Source: [Phialemoniopsis] sp. UDSM-2020 (lineage: Eukaryota > Ascomycota > Sordariomycetes > Thyridiales > Thyridiaceae). From it: a stretch of 64,000 nucleotides of DNA. The notes beneath the pieces were generated by a model. That model ran no database searches, was not told the origin of the DNA, and saw only the letters and a list, made by a program, of their open reading frames with translations. The translations under genes were made by a program, and so were the position numbers. Positions 24,456 to 39,420 of this stretch are shown here, piece after piece (the stretch's first letter is position 1; the number at the start of each line of letters is the position of its first letter). The stretch is taken from the NCBI GenBank assembly GCA_018873225.1, contig JAEILZ010000006.1, positions 2,170,001 through 2,234,000 on the forward strand, in the 5' to 3' direction.

Positions 24456-27400
24456 GTTGATTTTGTGCGTATGGGTCTGGGTAAGGGTAGTGATGTAAGT
24501 GGGAATGTGGGAATATGTATGGTGTCTCGGTTTGGGTCTGTGTCTCGCAGCTGGTCTGTGACTGGGTATGAGTATCCGTCTGAAGTTTAGCTATGGCAGT
24601 TGAAAGATGAATCCGAGGAAAGAAGAATTCGGTGTCGACGTGGGAGCCTCCTTCTTTTTTTTTATAGACGAAAACCACAGCGCAGCGCCACCTTTGCTTC
24701 AAGAACCAGGTAGCCGTGGATAAGGTTCGAGATGTATTCTGCTCGGATTGCCACGTATTCTCTCATTATCCAAGAACTTCTCCGGCTCTTCAAAATGCTC
24801 TTTCTTACTCCCAGTGTCGGCGGAGAGCAGAAAACAAAGCCGAGGATTGGCCACAGGGCAGCCAAACTAACGCTCCAGAGTCGCGTGGCTTTGGCAGCCG
24901 GACTGTGTCTCCCAAACCCGCGCTTTGGTTGTACCAAACTTTGAATAAGCTTTCAGTTACCCGCGGTCGAGCTCCTTGTGGCGGAGTAGTACCGGACGCC
25001 AATGTCCAAGTATCTGCGGAGCTCAGAGCGCATGGAGGACGAGAGTAGTGCAGGACGAATCGACGGTGTACTCGTCTCCGGTTGGAAGGGTGACCGACAC
25101 GCAGAGAAGGTTTCTGTACGTTTTCTCTTTCCTCGAGTCGATGCTGTCACACTCTATCGCGGATGTGCAGCTAGACTGCGATGGCAACCAGATGCTGCAA
25201 GGATGCGGTGATGCTGCTGCGACGTCGACGTTCAGTGACCTATGGAGCGACGAGTGGTTCGAATGCGCAGGTCGTTTCTGGCACCGGTCACACGAGTTCG
25301 ATATGGGATGAATGGAGGGGGTTTAAAGTGGGAGAGAGCGATAGCTTATAAGCGTCTGTTAAAGCCATGTATGGCAAAGGTCAAAGAGTAGCAATGGGCA
25401 AGTAGCAGCCAGCGATAATAAGACTAGAGGGATTCTGATATGATTGACAAGCAGCAGCCAGTCGGGAACAGCCTTGATGAACGATGATGTCTTTGCTGTG
25501 ACCGGGGGGGGTGTGTCCCCATAGGTTCGAGCATCTGCATCCAAGCAGCAGCATGAACAAGGAGCTTCCCCCCCATTGCGCAAGGGTCCTTCTGGCATGG
25601 CCTGGAAAAGCCTCCGGCAAAGTCCACACCAGGGTAGGGTGTTCGGCTTCGTAGATTACATTTCTGGAACGGTAGCATACCTTGTCACCTGCGGATCGCA
25701 TGTAGCAGGACCTCGATGGGTGTGGGCAGACCAGGCCAGGCCAGGGCAGAGGAAAAAGAAGAGGTGATGGAACAGGGAAAAGCTACCTGACCGGTTAGTC
25801 CCAGCAGGGTTAGTACCCATCAGGGAAGCCTTGCTGCAGTGGGTAAGGTAGGTGTGCGTAATGAGGGCTCAAGACTGCAACACTTGGATGTATTCACTGA
25901 CTACCTAGTCCGTACCTTGTATTGCCGCCATTGCGTGTTGTTGTTCTTGTTGTCATTGTTTAGCGAAACCCAAAAAAAAGCACCAGGTCGGTCACTCCAG
26001 TGCTTGCATGAAGCAGGGTCGAGGTCTACATCTCTCTGCGTAACCGAGAATCAGCTGTCCTGGTTAGCGATCGATTGAGCGGGCCAACCTGCCAACAGGT
26101 ACTCGAGATGAATTGCAGAGAAGGTAAGGTGAGTGGTAAGACGGGCAAAAGGTTGGGGGGGGACGCTCTCTGGCGGTGCGGTGACACACTGACAATGGTG
26201 TCAAAGCTGGTAACCGGCACTTTCAAGGACCGGGGTGTGTTTGTCTGGCTAAATAGAGCGGGATGCGGTCCAGGGTACCAGTACTTCCGGAGACCATCCG
26301 AGACGAAACCAGATCTTGACAGCTAGCCTAGCAGCCCGGTCAAAATGGCTGTAATGCCATACGAATCCCTCATACTTGCAGAGTGCCTCGCGAACGAGTC
26401 GAAGGGCTGGGGCATTGCTCAAGGGCCTTGTTCTTCTGCGAACGAGAGCAGTCTAGCAGACCGGAAGCCCAGTAGCGCCGAAGGAAATTGAGGAGGAGAA
26501 GGCAGTCGGTATTCCGTGACATTGAAGTACCCAGGGTAGCCCGTGCAAGGTTTCATGGGCAACGGTGGTGATGGCTTCCGTCTAGAGGGCTTCTACGACA
26601 GGGATCATAAGTCTTGGCTCCAGGGCCTCCGCCCACCCACCTTGATTCGGGCAGCCACCAAGGAACAAGGTCACACCAAGAGCCATAGGATCTGGGCGAA
26701 ATCTTGGGTGTGAGGAACTGCATCTTTCTCTCCGAACCCATCTGTCTGTGCGCAGTGGCACCTCCAGCAGCATAAACGGCGAGGCCGAGAAAAAAGTCTG
26801 ATCTTACAGCCCTCGCATTCATGCTTCGGTTTTGTACAGCGTGTAGTTGGTGGCAGCGATGGGCTTCTGGTCTGAACTCATGCTTCCAAGCTACACTGAG
26901 GCCATCCTGGCTGATGACAGAGATTCTGGCGAGAAACCCCAGTGCCCCCATCAGGCCATTTCTGGCTGGAGAACGGAGTAGATGGCGGGGAAGGGTTTTA
27001 GGAAAAGGGACCCATTTCCAATTAGGATTTCTGAAGATCGTACCGTCTGATGGTCCCTGGGTAGAAGCAGCACGGGAACGGCACTCCGGGGATTTTGCCC
27101 TTGGCGAGGTCTACGAAGTATTATGGATGGCACTTCCTCACCCACACGCGCGTGCACGCGCCCACCGCGATCTCTTGCACAATTCTGACCGCCACGGAGT
27201 ACCCATCAGTTCACTAGATACCTACTTCAGAGCGGTCGGACGAGGTAAATAATGCAACTGTCGTTGCCCAGCGGGGCGGGCTAACGGTCTACAACTAGAG
27301 GCCGAACGAGGACAGCATCGATCCTTTGTGTGAAGCTGCCCCTGCAGATTAATGCCGTCTTTATGAAGGGCTACAAAACCAAGCTCCAGACAGTGTCCCG

Positions 27401-30400
27401 TTCCCATTTTTAGAAAACATGCAGAAAAGGTGACCTTTACGAAGAATACCGACCAGGGCCAAGTCCATAATCAACATGTCTCGACAAGGTGCTCTGCGTC
27501 CGTGTCTGCGTAGCCAAAGAGGCGCGCCGCCATGGCGAATGATCCTGACGTCCGGGGTACAAGGTTACCGCAGAACAGATCGTCCCATCTTTGGCCTGGA
27601 CCATCAGGACGGCAGGCAACTTGGGATGGATTTGCAATTCGGTCTTGGTGCAGGATCTTCACAAAAGACCGACCGACCAAATCGTCCGTGTTAGCGAGAT
27701 CACAATTGTGTGTGCTCATGGATGTTCGCCGCTCCCCCGCCACCCAGACTTGTAAATGGACGTCACAATGCACCTCACGGTTGATCTGTGTTCGTGCGTC
27801 CACATGGCTGATTTTCAGGTACAGCAATTGCCACGCCGCTAATGCACTGAGTTCATCTGTTCCCACCCATTCAACCACACGATGCTGTTGTTCAAGATGG
27901 GCTGCTTGCCCAATGTCAACGAGATGCTTGCAGTACTCAAAAACGGTCTTGGCAGCTTCTAACATGGACCCAGCCCAGGTGTGCCAGTTTATTTCGATAA
28001 ATGAAGCTAACACCGGGGTCAGTGCCCATCGTTCACGCCCTGAGGTAGGGCCGATACAACCTGGCAATTAACTGAAGTCTGCTGCTGGAAATAGACCAGA
28101 AACCTTGCAAAGCTCAGTACCCAGGTGGCCAGACTCATGCCTCGAGATTGGCGCATGGCACATTCTGTCTGCTCACCGGCCAGAGACCCTTCGTTGACGA
28201 AGCGAGTAGGAAGGCAGCTGATATCTCGTTATCCTCACCCCCGACCGGCCGCTGTTTGCTGAGGCAAAACCATGACGAAGGTGAGATCTGGCAGAAATGG
28301 GCTGGGGAAGATCAGACGGACAAGAGCAGAAGCTGGTTTTATGCTACATCTTGTAAATCCCAGGATACGACAGATCTGGGGGCGACAAGAGACGGCGATC
28401 AAGGATGCTAGGTCCGGACTTCCACTGATCTTCGGGGCTTTGACCTCTGAGCATCTTTTTCGAGAGTTTCGAAAGCTTCCATATTCTTTCCTCCCCACTG
28501 CCGTCTTGGTCCAGGATTGTCGCCCTGGCTGAAAGGAATGTTCCGACCCAGGGGGGTCCTGTAGCAGTTGGGGTGTCTGCATTTCTGGGCTGGGAAAAGG
28601 ACCTGGTGTCGGCAGACCGGCCCTAGGTCGAGGATTTGCGTGCCCCAGAAAGCAAGGATAGTCCTTACCTGGGCCCTGTTCCTGGCTTGGATCAACAGCG
28701 ATGACATAACGCTGACAATCATCAAGTCTGCGTCGGTTGGCTTTCAAAAATCTGCACTGCCATCATGCTCAAACATGCTAATAGCTCTGGCGTCGTGCAT
28801 TTCCTAAATAGTGGATGAGCAATCTCTCAGTCATGATTTTGTACTCCGAGGCAGAAGCGCACCTCATGAAAAGTCTTGATGATGTTTTTTGTCGCATCGC
28901 ATATGACGCTGGTCCTCCGCTGTGATCCTACCTTGAACATAAAGAAATTCTGGAATGCAAACGCATTGCTTACTTGTGACCCGGCTATACATCAGAGTCG
29001 ACAGCAGCACCATATATGTACTGAAGGTCTGCACTTGATGGTGATGGCGTCTGACGCCGATGCAGTGTCAATCCAGCTGATGAGAATGGGTGTGCCCTGA
29101 TGGCTCCCCGCCAGCTGTCCCCACTTCACTTGGGGAGAACCCATGCTCACCACAGTGGCCTAAATCTGGAGCGACATAGGTACCCGTGGACCTCAAACCT
29201 CGCTCCCGCAGCCCACTGGAGAACCTGTGGCATGCCTGAGCGGGGTTATTGCTAGCGCTCCAGAGCTGCCACACCCACAAAAGTCAACTGCCCACCATGC
29301 CTGCCACACCAAAAGTCTTGTCACTTCCCAATCGAGCATACTCTGACCCGCCTGCCAGCTACAAAAATACCAAAACGGAAGGCTTGGTGCGACAGCTTGA
29401 TTCATCTTGTTTCAACGACCAGACAAGGCAGTCAATTTTTGTGTGAGGGGCGCTCCTTTACGATTTCATCCATCATCTTCTACTTTACCCATTGCAATGC
29501 GTTTGCGTGCAATCACGACCTTTAGACTGACGCTTTTCCCAGACACTTCGACACATTTCTCTGCCACCGGGTTTTTGTAGCGACAGTCGACGGCAAAAAG
29601 CCTGGGTACGGTACTTCGCGCCATTCCGTCCCTTCGTCGATCCCCCTGGTCAACCTTCAAACTCGTCCAAACCTTAGCCGTCTCCGAGATCGTGGCTGAG
29701 ATATATGGTCCCCTCTGCCCCTCGATGACAAGCAACCGGGGACGCAACGTACCCAGTACTCCATCCTGGTATGGACTTTTCTAGAAGCCCACGGCCTTGA
29801 CACTGCTCAGTCGGAACCCTAGGCGGCCCTGTTTGATGTCCCTGTCAATTTCATGGCTCTACAATAGACGGTCCTGATCGTCATCCCCGCGCGCGCTACG
29901 ATCAAACCTTCCTGCGTAGCAGAACCAAAGTATTTCAAATCCTGCACCTTTACAGCATCACAGAGGTTGTCGATTTGCTTGTCCCCAGCGCCAATAGGCC
30001 TCGTCATGCCGCAAGATGGGCGTGCATATCTCCGTGTGCTTCTCGTTGCCGATGCATCGTCCATTCCTGCCGAAGAGTCTCGACATCTTACAAAGCTGCA
30101 TGGTTTCCACGATCCAAAGCGGCAATGCGTCGCGGAATCTATGCCAGTTCATCCCAAGTGCTACAAGATCAATGACTAGTCATTGATTCACACATATCCC
30201 AACAAAACCGTCAATTGTGCCGCATGACCCGGTTTCCGCCGATGGCTATCTCGCCCGCGTTCTAAAGCAGTTTGTGCGGTAATGGGGAATTCTCCAAGTC
30301 ATTGGGGCTGTCACGCTTGGGGTGCAACCAAATGATGACAAGCAGAGCAATGTATCCTTGGCATCACTGCTCGGGACTTCAGAATTGAGCACATCTTAGG

Positions 30401-33400
30401 GCAAACAATGCTACCCTCTATGACGCCAGTAGCCCAAATGGGCCAATTCGCTGCCGTTGGCCGAAAGCCGCATTGCCTTTCTTGGATTGGCATGAGGAGA
30501 AGGGAAAAGGCTCACCATGTTGGATTGGCTACTCCTGCAGGGCTCTGCATGTGCATTGCATCTTCCACACACTCGTGCCTCCATACACCCACGCCTGGTG
30601 TTCTTGTTTGCCACTTCACTGTGCCTTTGCTCGATCGTCGTCAACATGCGCACACAATCAATGCTGCCTTTTAATTCCGATGCAGTGCACAGACCGGCTC
30701 ATTTAGCCATGCAGATTCGTCATGGATGCCTTTCCCTGTTGCCACGCTTTCACATGGCGACATGACCTTCATAGTCACCCAGCCGGTCGCATCGAGCCAC
30801 ACTATTTTGGGAGTGTGATGGCCTCCTTCGAGACCAGTGTGGTTGTGGCCCTCTCAAGTCGGACATTGCCGTTGGACATATCGAAAGCTGGCATCTGGAT
30901 TTACAGCACTCGCGCATTGACTGCACTGTCGACAAGTAACCCCGCTCACCTCCACTTGCGAGAATGGTGCACGCGCACTCGTATGTGCGGAGTCCTGCCA
31001 CAAAGCGGTTGGCATAGCTATGTGTGAGGGAGACGAACTGTGCACAAGGATCACTGGGGCATACTCGACTGCAGGCGGCGTGGAACCGCCTCCCTCGAAA
31101 AGTCATGCATCCTTGCAAAGTTCGTCTCATATTTAGCCCAGCGTCAATGACCCCACACTCCGTTACTTGGCGGGGGGAAGGGCCAAGCAAGTCGTGAAGG
31201 TTCCGCTTTCCGGTGGCTTTCTCGACAAGGTGATTCGATCATGTGCCGGTGCTGGGCCTTCATTGTTTCAAGTCGCAGGAAACAAAGGGCTTTTCTCGGG
31301 CTAATTCCGAGCCAAAGCTTTGAAATGCCCTCATCCCGGGCTTTCTCATTTCATGTGAGATACATTGTTATCATCTCCAGCTTATCGATATCGTTGGGAT
31401 GGCTGATTGATGATTTCGGTGGCGAAAGAGGATCATCCTTCTCTACTTGGGGTGAAGAAGGGAACAGAGCGCGCTGATCCATTACCAAGTGGCTGCATGC
31501 CATCTCGTGGCCACAACGTGGCCAAGAGCGATGATCGCGAAGTCTTTCAGGAACGACACGCCACTTTCCGAAAGAAAATGTGACTAGGCCGCGATCTCGC
31601 TCGAGCAATTGATTACACTCGCCATCCTCCATATGCTGTCTCACTTGTCTGAGCATCTTGCGCGTTCCCGGCATCTCATTTGTTAGCCCGGCCGTGCCGT
31701 GCTGCACATGCTTTCCCGGTTCATGCCCCTCATTTCACTACCTCATCCAGCAATGGGGCTAAGCACGGATTACGGAAAGCCTTCGTCGGACCTGGCATAT
31801 TTGATGAGATGAAGTACGGCATGAATCTGGTAGCCGCCTCAATGAGCCATCCTACTGGGCAATACCTTTTCCTTTGCTCTCACCAAGCAAATCATCTCAT
31901 CTTACGATGTACTGATTGAATCTGAAACCTGTTAATATCCTAGGCGGGATGACTCTGGGTCAACCCCGGTGGTGGATCGTCATGCTATGTGCGCTTTGAC
32001 CCCTTCTAGAAGCTTGCCATGTTCGGGCTGTGCTAGTAGCAGGGGGGCGAGACAGCGGCACCACAATACTCAGACAAGCGCAGCAGTCGACGACTGTTGA
32101 GCTGGCTTACGAGTTGTGTGTCAGCACAGCCTCTTCCTCGTCGAAAGTTGAATAGTGCATGATGGGTTTGATATGGTAGTGGCAGTTGAACGGAGCTGGA
32201 CACTCATCAACCCTGTTAACATCATTCCAACTGTCATTACATGTGCACCCACCTTTTACCAAGCCCGGGTTCGTAGCAGCAAGCGCGCGCATAGTCTTGT
32301 CATGTACAAGGAGTTCTCATCTGGGGTCATTAAATGGCATAGCTTGGTTCATTCAACCGTGGTTGAGTAGCGGAGCTTGTGCTTTGCTGCAAGGTCATAT
32401 TTGTGATCTCTTGACGGCGTGTACGAATCTGATAGCTCAAGAGATCACATCCATGGTTCTTTGCTGTATCAAGGAAGATCATGGGACATTGATCTATGCT
32501 GTTCTTTACATTCTCCATGTTGTCGCTATACGGACATTTGTGTCACGGCCAATCCTGATAAGAGCATACTGAGTGAATCATGCATACACAGTTTCCCCGA
32601 GCGATGGAAAAGGACCTCGAGCCAGAGGCTGGGTGCGAAGTACGCTAAAAAGGTATTGTTAGTTGATGCCTAGTTGGCGCATGGGTCGCATATTTCATAC
32701 TCATTGCTCAACCCAAGTCCTAGGTGGACATTTCTTCGATTGAGCTAGCATCGATCCTATACACCCACTGCCCGGCAAGTGGAGTGTCCCTTACCTGGCC
32801 CTGATCTGGTTCACAATGCACTCTGGCCTTTTCTTCATCGGGAGGTCAGCAGTGTGGCTATGACGTTTCTAATGTCAGCTCATATCGCGGACCCGGCTGT
32901 CTCGTAGCAGGCTGAGTACGCGAGATTGCTCCGCACGTGAAGCTCTCGCTCGCAGGCGTACAACGGTGCCTCTGTAAAGTCCACGCCCCTCTCTCTCACT
33001 CATGCCCTCTTGTCATGCAGCCCTTTCGTTTGCCCAATGCTGGTTCTGTGGTGGGTTAGGAGGGTGTGGCTGGCAATATAGGGTGACCCGCTGGTGCATA
33101 CCCGATCCGTCTCTGGCTGCTCTTCAAGACCTGCTGGTCCGACGCGTTGTCTCGGTGTTGGTGCTTGTCGCTAAGGTGGACGAGAACCAGACCACATGCT
33201 TTCCTGGCTCGCCTCTCGCAGGAAGACCTACCTTTTCTGCGTCGGTACCTGGCGCTTGGGAGCACGCTCCCTTGCCTCTTTCAGCTGGTTTTTCATGGTT
33301 GTCAAGGTTATCTAGTACTCCGTATGTTGAAAGAGCCAGCCCGATACTCTGTCAGTACGTGCTCCCCGTCCGGTTCTCCGCTATTACGCACCTGCTCATG

Positions 33401-36400
33401 CTCAAGCCATTGGTTTCAAAGATGCGCAGTGTGTGCAGGAGTGTGTGGGAGTTATGATCTGGTTTGCTCACAGGATGGGGACCTCCGCCAACGCTGGCGG
33501 TTGGACCGTCACGGCCGTATGGCTAGTAGTGACACATCCGTCACACCCACCTCCGCACCCAATGAGGCGATTACGTGAATGTTTTCCTCAGCAAGGGGCT
33601 CCTCTTTTTGGCGTACTGTCTGCAGACAAAACCTGATTCAACATGCTCTGGTTTGCAATGGTGTCCGTAAACTGACGTGATCTGCCGGAAGTTACCGCTG
33701 CGGATCGCCGGACGCAGCGGACATCACAGCAGTCCTCTCAGAGGTTGGTGATCCTTTTCCCCATGGCGGGGGGAAGAAATGTGCAAGTAGCGAAACGGCA
33801 TTTGTGCTCCAGTTTTCGAAATCAGTAAACAGCCCCGTTCAGATCAACGGTGCTAATATGCGGACGCGGTACCGTATGGGGAAGCCAAATGGGGCAATTG
33901 CGGTTGCCTGGACACGGACGTGTGAGGCCCGTTGGAAGGGAAAGTAAACGCCCAGCAACGGGTACCCGAAGAGGGGAGTACTGCGGGTTCGAGGGTGTCA
34001 TACCAGAGTGGCTGCTCCAGAGGAATCCGTTGTGCGGTGCGGGCGGGTCACCGGCCGGTTGTGGGCATAGCTAGAGTCTGGTACCGATCCCGCTGTCAGC
34101 GCATACTCAGCGGCCCTCTTCATATTGGCCCTGCCCAAAGATCCAGGCGAATCTTGTGAAAAATCCTACTGGACCACCAACATCTTGGGGAAACTCGTTG
34201 CAGCGGCACGGCCTCTCGGTCTGTGGTTCTGGGACGAAGGATGGGATGGTGCCATTGTATAGTCTCGCGATGTTGAGACCAGGTTATAAGGCAGTATTGC
34301 GGGTGCTCCCGAAGGACGGCCTCGTGCGCAGAACCAGATCCAGACGTTGGCTGAATCTCCAAACATGATGCATCACTTCGATCCGCTGCACAATGGGGAA
34401 GTAACATCACCTCCAGCAGGCTCCCAAAGACTTTTGAAAGAGTAGATCACTCTTCGAGACTAGGCTTACTATGCAATGGATCCGTATACTGTTTCAGTTC
34501 CATGCTGCATAACGGCCTAGTCAAGTGTAGGATCTTTCCTTTCCGATTACGGCCTCCTGCGTCGTTGTAGACGCGGCGCCCCGTTCAAGGCAACAAACTC
34601 GGAGCGCCAAGTCTCCCATTCCCGTTTTCAGCAACCGGAGGTCCTCATGCGGCGGGCCGGCCGCGTTGGCAGAGGTGATGATGTGGGCGAGCCCTTTTGT
34701 CGTGGTTTGGTCGCCACATATAGGCCGGGGGAAGGTATAACAGATTCACAGAAACACCAAATCCGGGCGGGAAAAGAGCTTCCCACTTAGGCTACTGGAT
34801 CCTAAGAACACACCCTTTGCGACAAGGAGCATGGTCAGATTCAGTAATTCAAATTCAGGGCCAAGTGGACAGGTAATTTCTCTACCAACTGGCCGCTCGG
34901 CCGCAGGCTATCAGGCCACCAAATCAATGCGGTCTGTTCGTTCTCGTGCCTTTCGAGTTTGATAACAGTTCGATGGTGAAATAAGTGGCCCCTAGGACAA
35001 ACTTCCCTGTATCAATTTGGATATTCAAGGAGCGGATAGCACTAAGTGCAAGCTGCCGTATATGGTAGCTGAATGTCAGGGTCTGGTCCTGAGCACAGCC
35101 GGCCATGAATAGGCTCCGCGACCGAGTGGAAGAAGAGTCATCAAGTCGCACGATCATCACGACAACTATTGGTCATTCCAGTTTAGTTGGAGCGTCTTCG
35201 ATTCAGCAAGTCATCTAAGGTGTCTTGCCAATTACGCTGCATATGTTTCCTCGCGCAACCCGTGGAGCGTTGTTTCGAAGACAACTAAACAAAGCCTTGC
35301 ATGCCGTAGCCTCGCGCGGCTGAACAGTCCTGTCTCAGACTGACCGCAAAGACTATAGAAGACGATCATCGTTTCTCAGATTTGTGAAACATGCAGGAAA
35401 AACGGTCGGCAGAGCTCCCATCGTCCTAGCCAGTGGCCCAAGCGTTCCAGTCACTCTTGTCTCAGACCTACGCGACGCCTTGAGGTGAAATGAAGGAGGC
35501 GGGGAAATGAGCAGTTCCACAATCGGGCTTGCAACCTGGACCAATCCATCGCAATCTCGTGGGGCACGGGAACGACGGGACGAAAAACCAGAACCTTATC
35601 GGCCAGAATCTTGGTTCTCAAGCCTGGCGGGCTCGATTACGAAGTACAGTACCGTCGAGATTTCACGATCTTCGCGGGTTCAATCCTTGATCCTGTCTTT
35701 TCACAAGTGATTTCGTAGGAACCGTTATGACCCCGCTCGTAGGAGAAATTGCGAATTCTAGGGCCGGCCTTGCTATCCCACCGACCCCGGCAGGGAGTGC
35801 GAATAGCGTCTTTCAGGAAGCAAAAGGCGGGTATTGCGTATCATCATCATCTCGTCCTACCCGCGTAAATGCTGTCTTGACTCGACTTTCGTCCGTAAGC
35901 CTTCTCCAGAGCAGTCTATGTAGAATGGCCAACATCCACTGTTCAAGTGGCCTTTCCAGGCCATTGAAGGGGTCAGATGGGCAAGTTAGCAACTGGTGGT
36001 GCAGGGGTCTGTCAAGTCCTGATTGGGCTACGCAGCTCGTCGTGCGCGATGTAACGGCGGCTCGCGGAATTGCTGGTGGCCAGCAAGATCCCTGTTCCCT
36101 GCTCTTGCAGCCAGTCTCCGTTGGCTGGAGGGACCTGGGCTTGCAGGCCCCTCGACACGGCCTGCAGCCTCTGCAGCTGTGGACGGCTGCGTGCTACTCT
36201 TTGCTTTGCCTTCTCCGCACGGGACGACTGTTTAAATTTAGCACATTGACGCGTTTCTAGCTGATGAAGCGTTCAAGCAAGTTATGAAGCGTAGATTGAT
36301 TCGAGTGGGGATTTACGAGGACAGACGACATCACGAGACGGCAAGACATATTGATCAGCTGACGGGAAGCAGTCATGTGGCGGCCAGTAGGTAGCAGAGA

Positions 36401-38250
36401 GGGCTCGCATGCTTCTCTTGGGAGAGCAGGGATGACGACCTTGCCTGCAGAGGGGGTGAGGTTATCTCAGGTGAGGGGAAGAAGGTCTAATGCGGAGAAC
36501 CACCAGACGCCTGAGCACTCAATCAAAGATCTTGATACCGAACCAGCGATCTTGCAAATGAGGAGGCGAGCGAGGCACACCCCCGCTCTTTGATGTCGAG
36601 AACCGGTCGAGAACCGGTCGAGATAGACACCTCTCGCTAGATGATAGAACGAGAGCCAGCAATTGGGTCACTGAAATCTGGTGTAGCACAGCATAGCAGG
36701 CCGGAGGCAAACAGTCTCGCCGAGTCCCTTCTGGCCGAGTTTGCGAGAACGCTGCAGCAAGAAGACCAGTGCTCACGCTTGGCGTGATTGGATTGACTAA
36801 ATGATCTCAAAGCCTGCCAAGGTGCTAGGTAAGCTCGGTTCGTCTTCCGTGACTGGGGCTCTCCTGTTCACCGATCGATCCGGCCATCGGTCCTGAGTGA
36901 CCTATCACCATCTTTCGGGAGGCGATTCGCTGCCATCCTTTCTGCACGAACATGCCAGTCGTTGCCAATCACCGGCACCCGTGGAGCGAGATTGCAACCC
37001 GCTCTTGCTGCTTGTGAAGTCTTCTAATCTTGTCCAAGGTGACGGCGGTTTGCTAGCGGGCAAGGGCTTTGAGCTGGACGTTGCAAACCAGGAACTTGTT
37101 GGTACGTGCAGCCCATGCCTCTCGTCCCGCTGTGGCCGCAGCCAGGGTCGCATGCGGCGAGCGATAGCCATCACCATCTCGGTTGAGGGATGCTAGCTGC
37201 CAGTAGTAGCAGTACATGGCGCCACCCAATTCCTACAGAGAAAGTTTTGACGTGCAGGTATGGCCCTCGCTATCCTAATCGGGTTGCAGTCCAGGCCGTG
37301 GCTACATCGTCGCCGTGACCGGGATGCACACTTTCGCTCTAGCTTCAACGGCCGCCCACCTGAGCTGGCCTCTGCTTCGGTACATTCGGTAGATGGCGTG
37401 AACTGTACAGGTAAACGAGCAAGACCAGGTGCCTGGGCGCCACTCTGCGCTCATCTTACTAAATCCAGCTCGTTACGAAGACGCACATGCATGTAGCGAT
37501 GGGCAGAAGACCGTCAACTGCACATCATCCTTGTTTGTCTGGCGCTCGAGAGCTAGCTAGCTTGTCGGCTACCGCTGAGGATACCGGCTCTTGTCGACTG
37601 ATGCTTGCGATGTTCTCTCCTCGCTTCTGCACTCCACCTATGCAGCCCACTTTAAGCTTCGAAGCCCTGTTCATTTGTCATCCTTGAAGTCGCATCGAGC
37701 CCTATCGCTTCTCATAATGCACAGCACAGCAAAGGTGAGAGCAGAAGGAGAAAAGAAAGAGGTGGTGTGGGGAGAGATGATGGCTTGTAAGGATCCCCTG
37801 GTCACATTGTGTCGTCTGTGCCCAGTCCACTCCGACGTAGCAGTCTTGAAACGCCAACGGTGCATAGCTTTGTGAGGGCGCGCGCTCTCGTCAGATCAGT
37901 TGCTGCCCTCTGGAGAAGGGATCAAGGCGTCGAGTGGGACTGGCAGACTTGCCCACTTTGGAGGTCTAGAATGTTTCGAGATTGGTTCGTTTCGGCTTCT
38001 TTTGCAGGCCCATCCGCCGGCGGTTGCGACGGTGCACGACCTTTTGCGCGCGCCCCCGCCTCGAAAGTCGTAGCGGACAATTTCGCACTGACCCATCGTT
38101 CATTTCCCAACCCTGTTAGGTAGAGCGATTTCAACGGTCTTTTGGTGGCTCGAGTTACCTTGGCGCAAACACTTGCAGGTATCGGGTACTTGTGCTTGCT
38201 CGTAATGGCAGTGTATGTCATGGGGTCCCTCACTATGATCTCGATACGAG
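24456..38250. other. Gene-poor region, 13.8 kb
   Basis: After the velvet gene promoter (first several hundred bases) I find no reading frame with family motifs, a signal peptide, convincing splice-linked exons, or an RNA gene. Open frames are short. The longest is 198 codons on the minus strand at 27471-28067, opposed by a 179-codon frame on the other strand. Base composition looks close to the genome average rather than AT-rich, and I see no long internal repeats by eye. A short doubled motif GAGAACCGGTC lies at about 36598-36622. It could be decayed repeat DNA, long non-coding RNA or a regulatory desert. Confidence 0.5.
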
Positions 38251-39420
38251 AATGGTCTTTTTAGGTGAGAGTTGCACTATTTAGCGCAGGCCTGAGTGTG
38301 AGCTAAGTATCGGTGCTTCTCGAAAGATCCGTCCGAGATCCGACGGTGTGTGGAAGAGACACATCTCTGAGCGCTGACTGAGTCTTGTTCAAGTGTATCG
38401 GAGGTCGATTATCATACATCATTGAATGTAGCAAATTCTACAAACTATTATTGCCATTGCCTTATGACTCTCGTAATAGGTATAAACAATAGATGTCGAG
38501 TATTGCTCAACGATATGAATACTTCTTCTTTGTCGTCTTGCATTTGACACGCATAAGGGCCGGTGGCACAAGTCCGTACATGGTTGACCAGAGTTGAAAG
38601 CAGACAGAATGCGAGTTCAATTTTCAGCATGAGGAGGTATAAAGATCTTTGAGAATCTTCTCCTCTCCCAAAATATTTTTCGAACATGTTTCCAAGGCTA
38701 GTCAAACAGGCGTGCATTTGACATGTTCGAAGTTAAGTCTGGACACTCGACTCTTGCTTGAACAGGACTGAGCCTGAATGTTCAGATTTCAAGGGAATAG
38801 GTTAACATAAATGGAATGTAACATAATAGGAAAACAATGTTATTTGTGGAAGAGTTGACAAGATTATAGTTCAATCTTCGTGCCCAACTTGATCGCTGAA
38901 GACGAAACACGTGGTGTCTTAGATACTATGGAGTGTTGCTGATTAGTTTCTGACTAGCCTTGCACTTTCGACTATCAACCTTCTGCTTAATTATAACTCT
39001 TCGAGTGGTAGACTCAACTGTTGTGGCAATTCCATGTCTTCTATTGTTTAAATAATCATGCTACGTATCGATTTCAGTCTCTGTAGAAACAAAGCCAACT
39101 GACATCGACAGAGTGCAACCAACATAGATTGTACAACATAGTAAACACATATTTAACTATTGTTCACACCTACATCCACAGTGCATGTTGAACTCCCTAT
39201 TATTACTAACATCAAGCTGCGCTTGTAGGACAGCGGAGCCATCTCAGTCAGACCTCATGGGAAACAATATGCTGATATTGATAAACAGTGTAGTCAACTA
39301 TATTTTACCGAATAAAAAGCCACTCATGTGCAAGGTCGAAGAAAAGGACCGGCGTGTTCATAATCTGAATGTATATGGACATCCGTTACTATTTGCAACG
39401 CCCTTGGTCGCAATCTAACG
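38251..39420. other. AT-rich block
   Basis: Base composition shifts visibly towards A and T here, with many TpA steps, no coding frame of note and sharp contrast to the preceding DNA. It resembles RIP-mutated or otherwise degraded DNA, but no parent element is recognisable. Confidence 0.5.

Noticed and set aside
35620..35700. tRNA-like B box (GGTTCAATCC) near 35678
   Set aside because: No matching A box, anticodon arm or acceptor stem could be folded around it.
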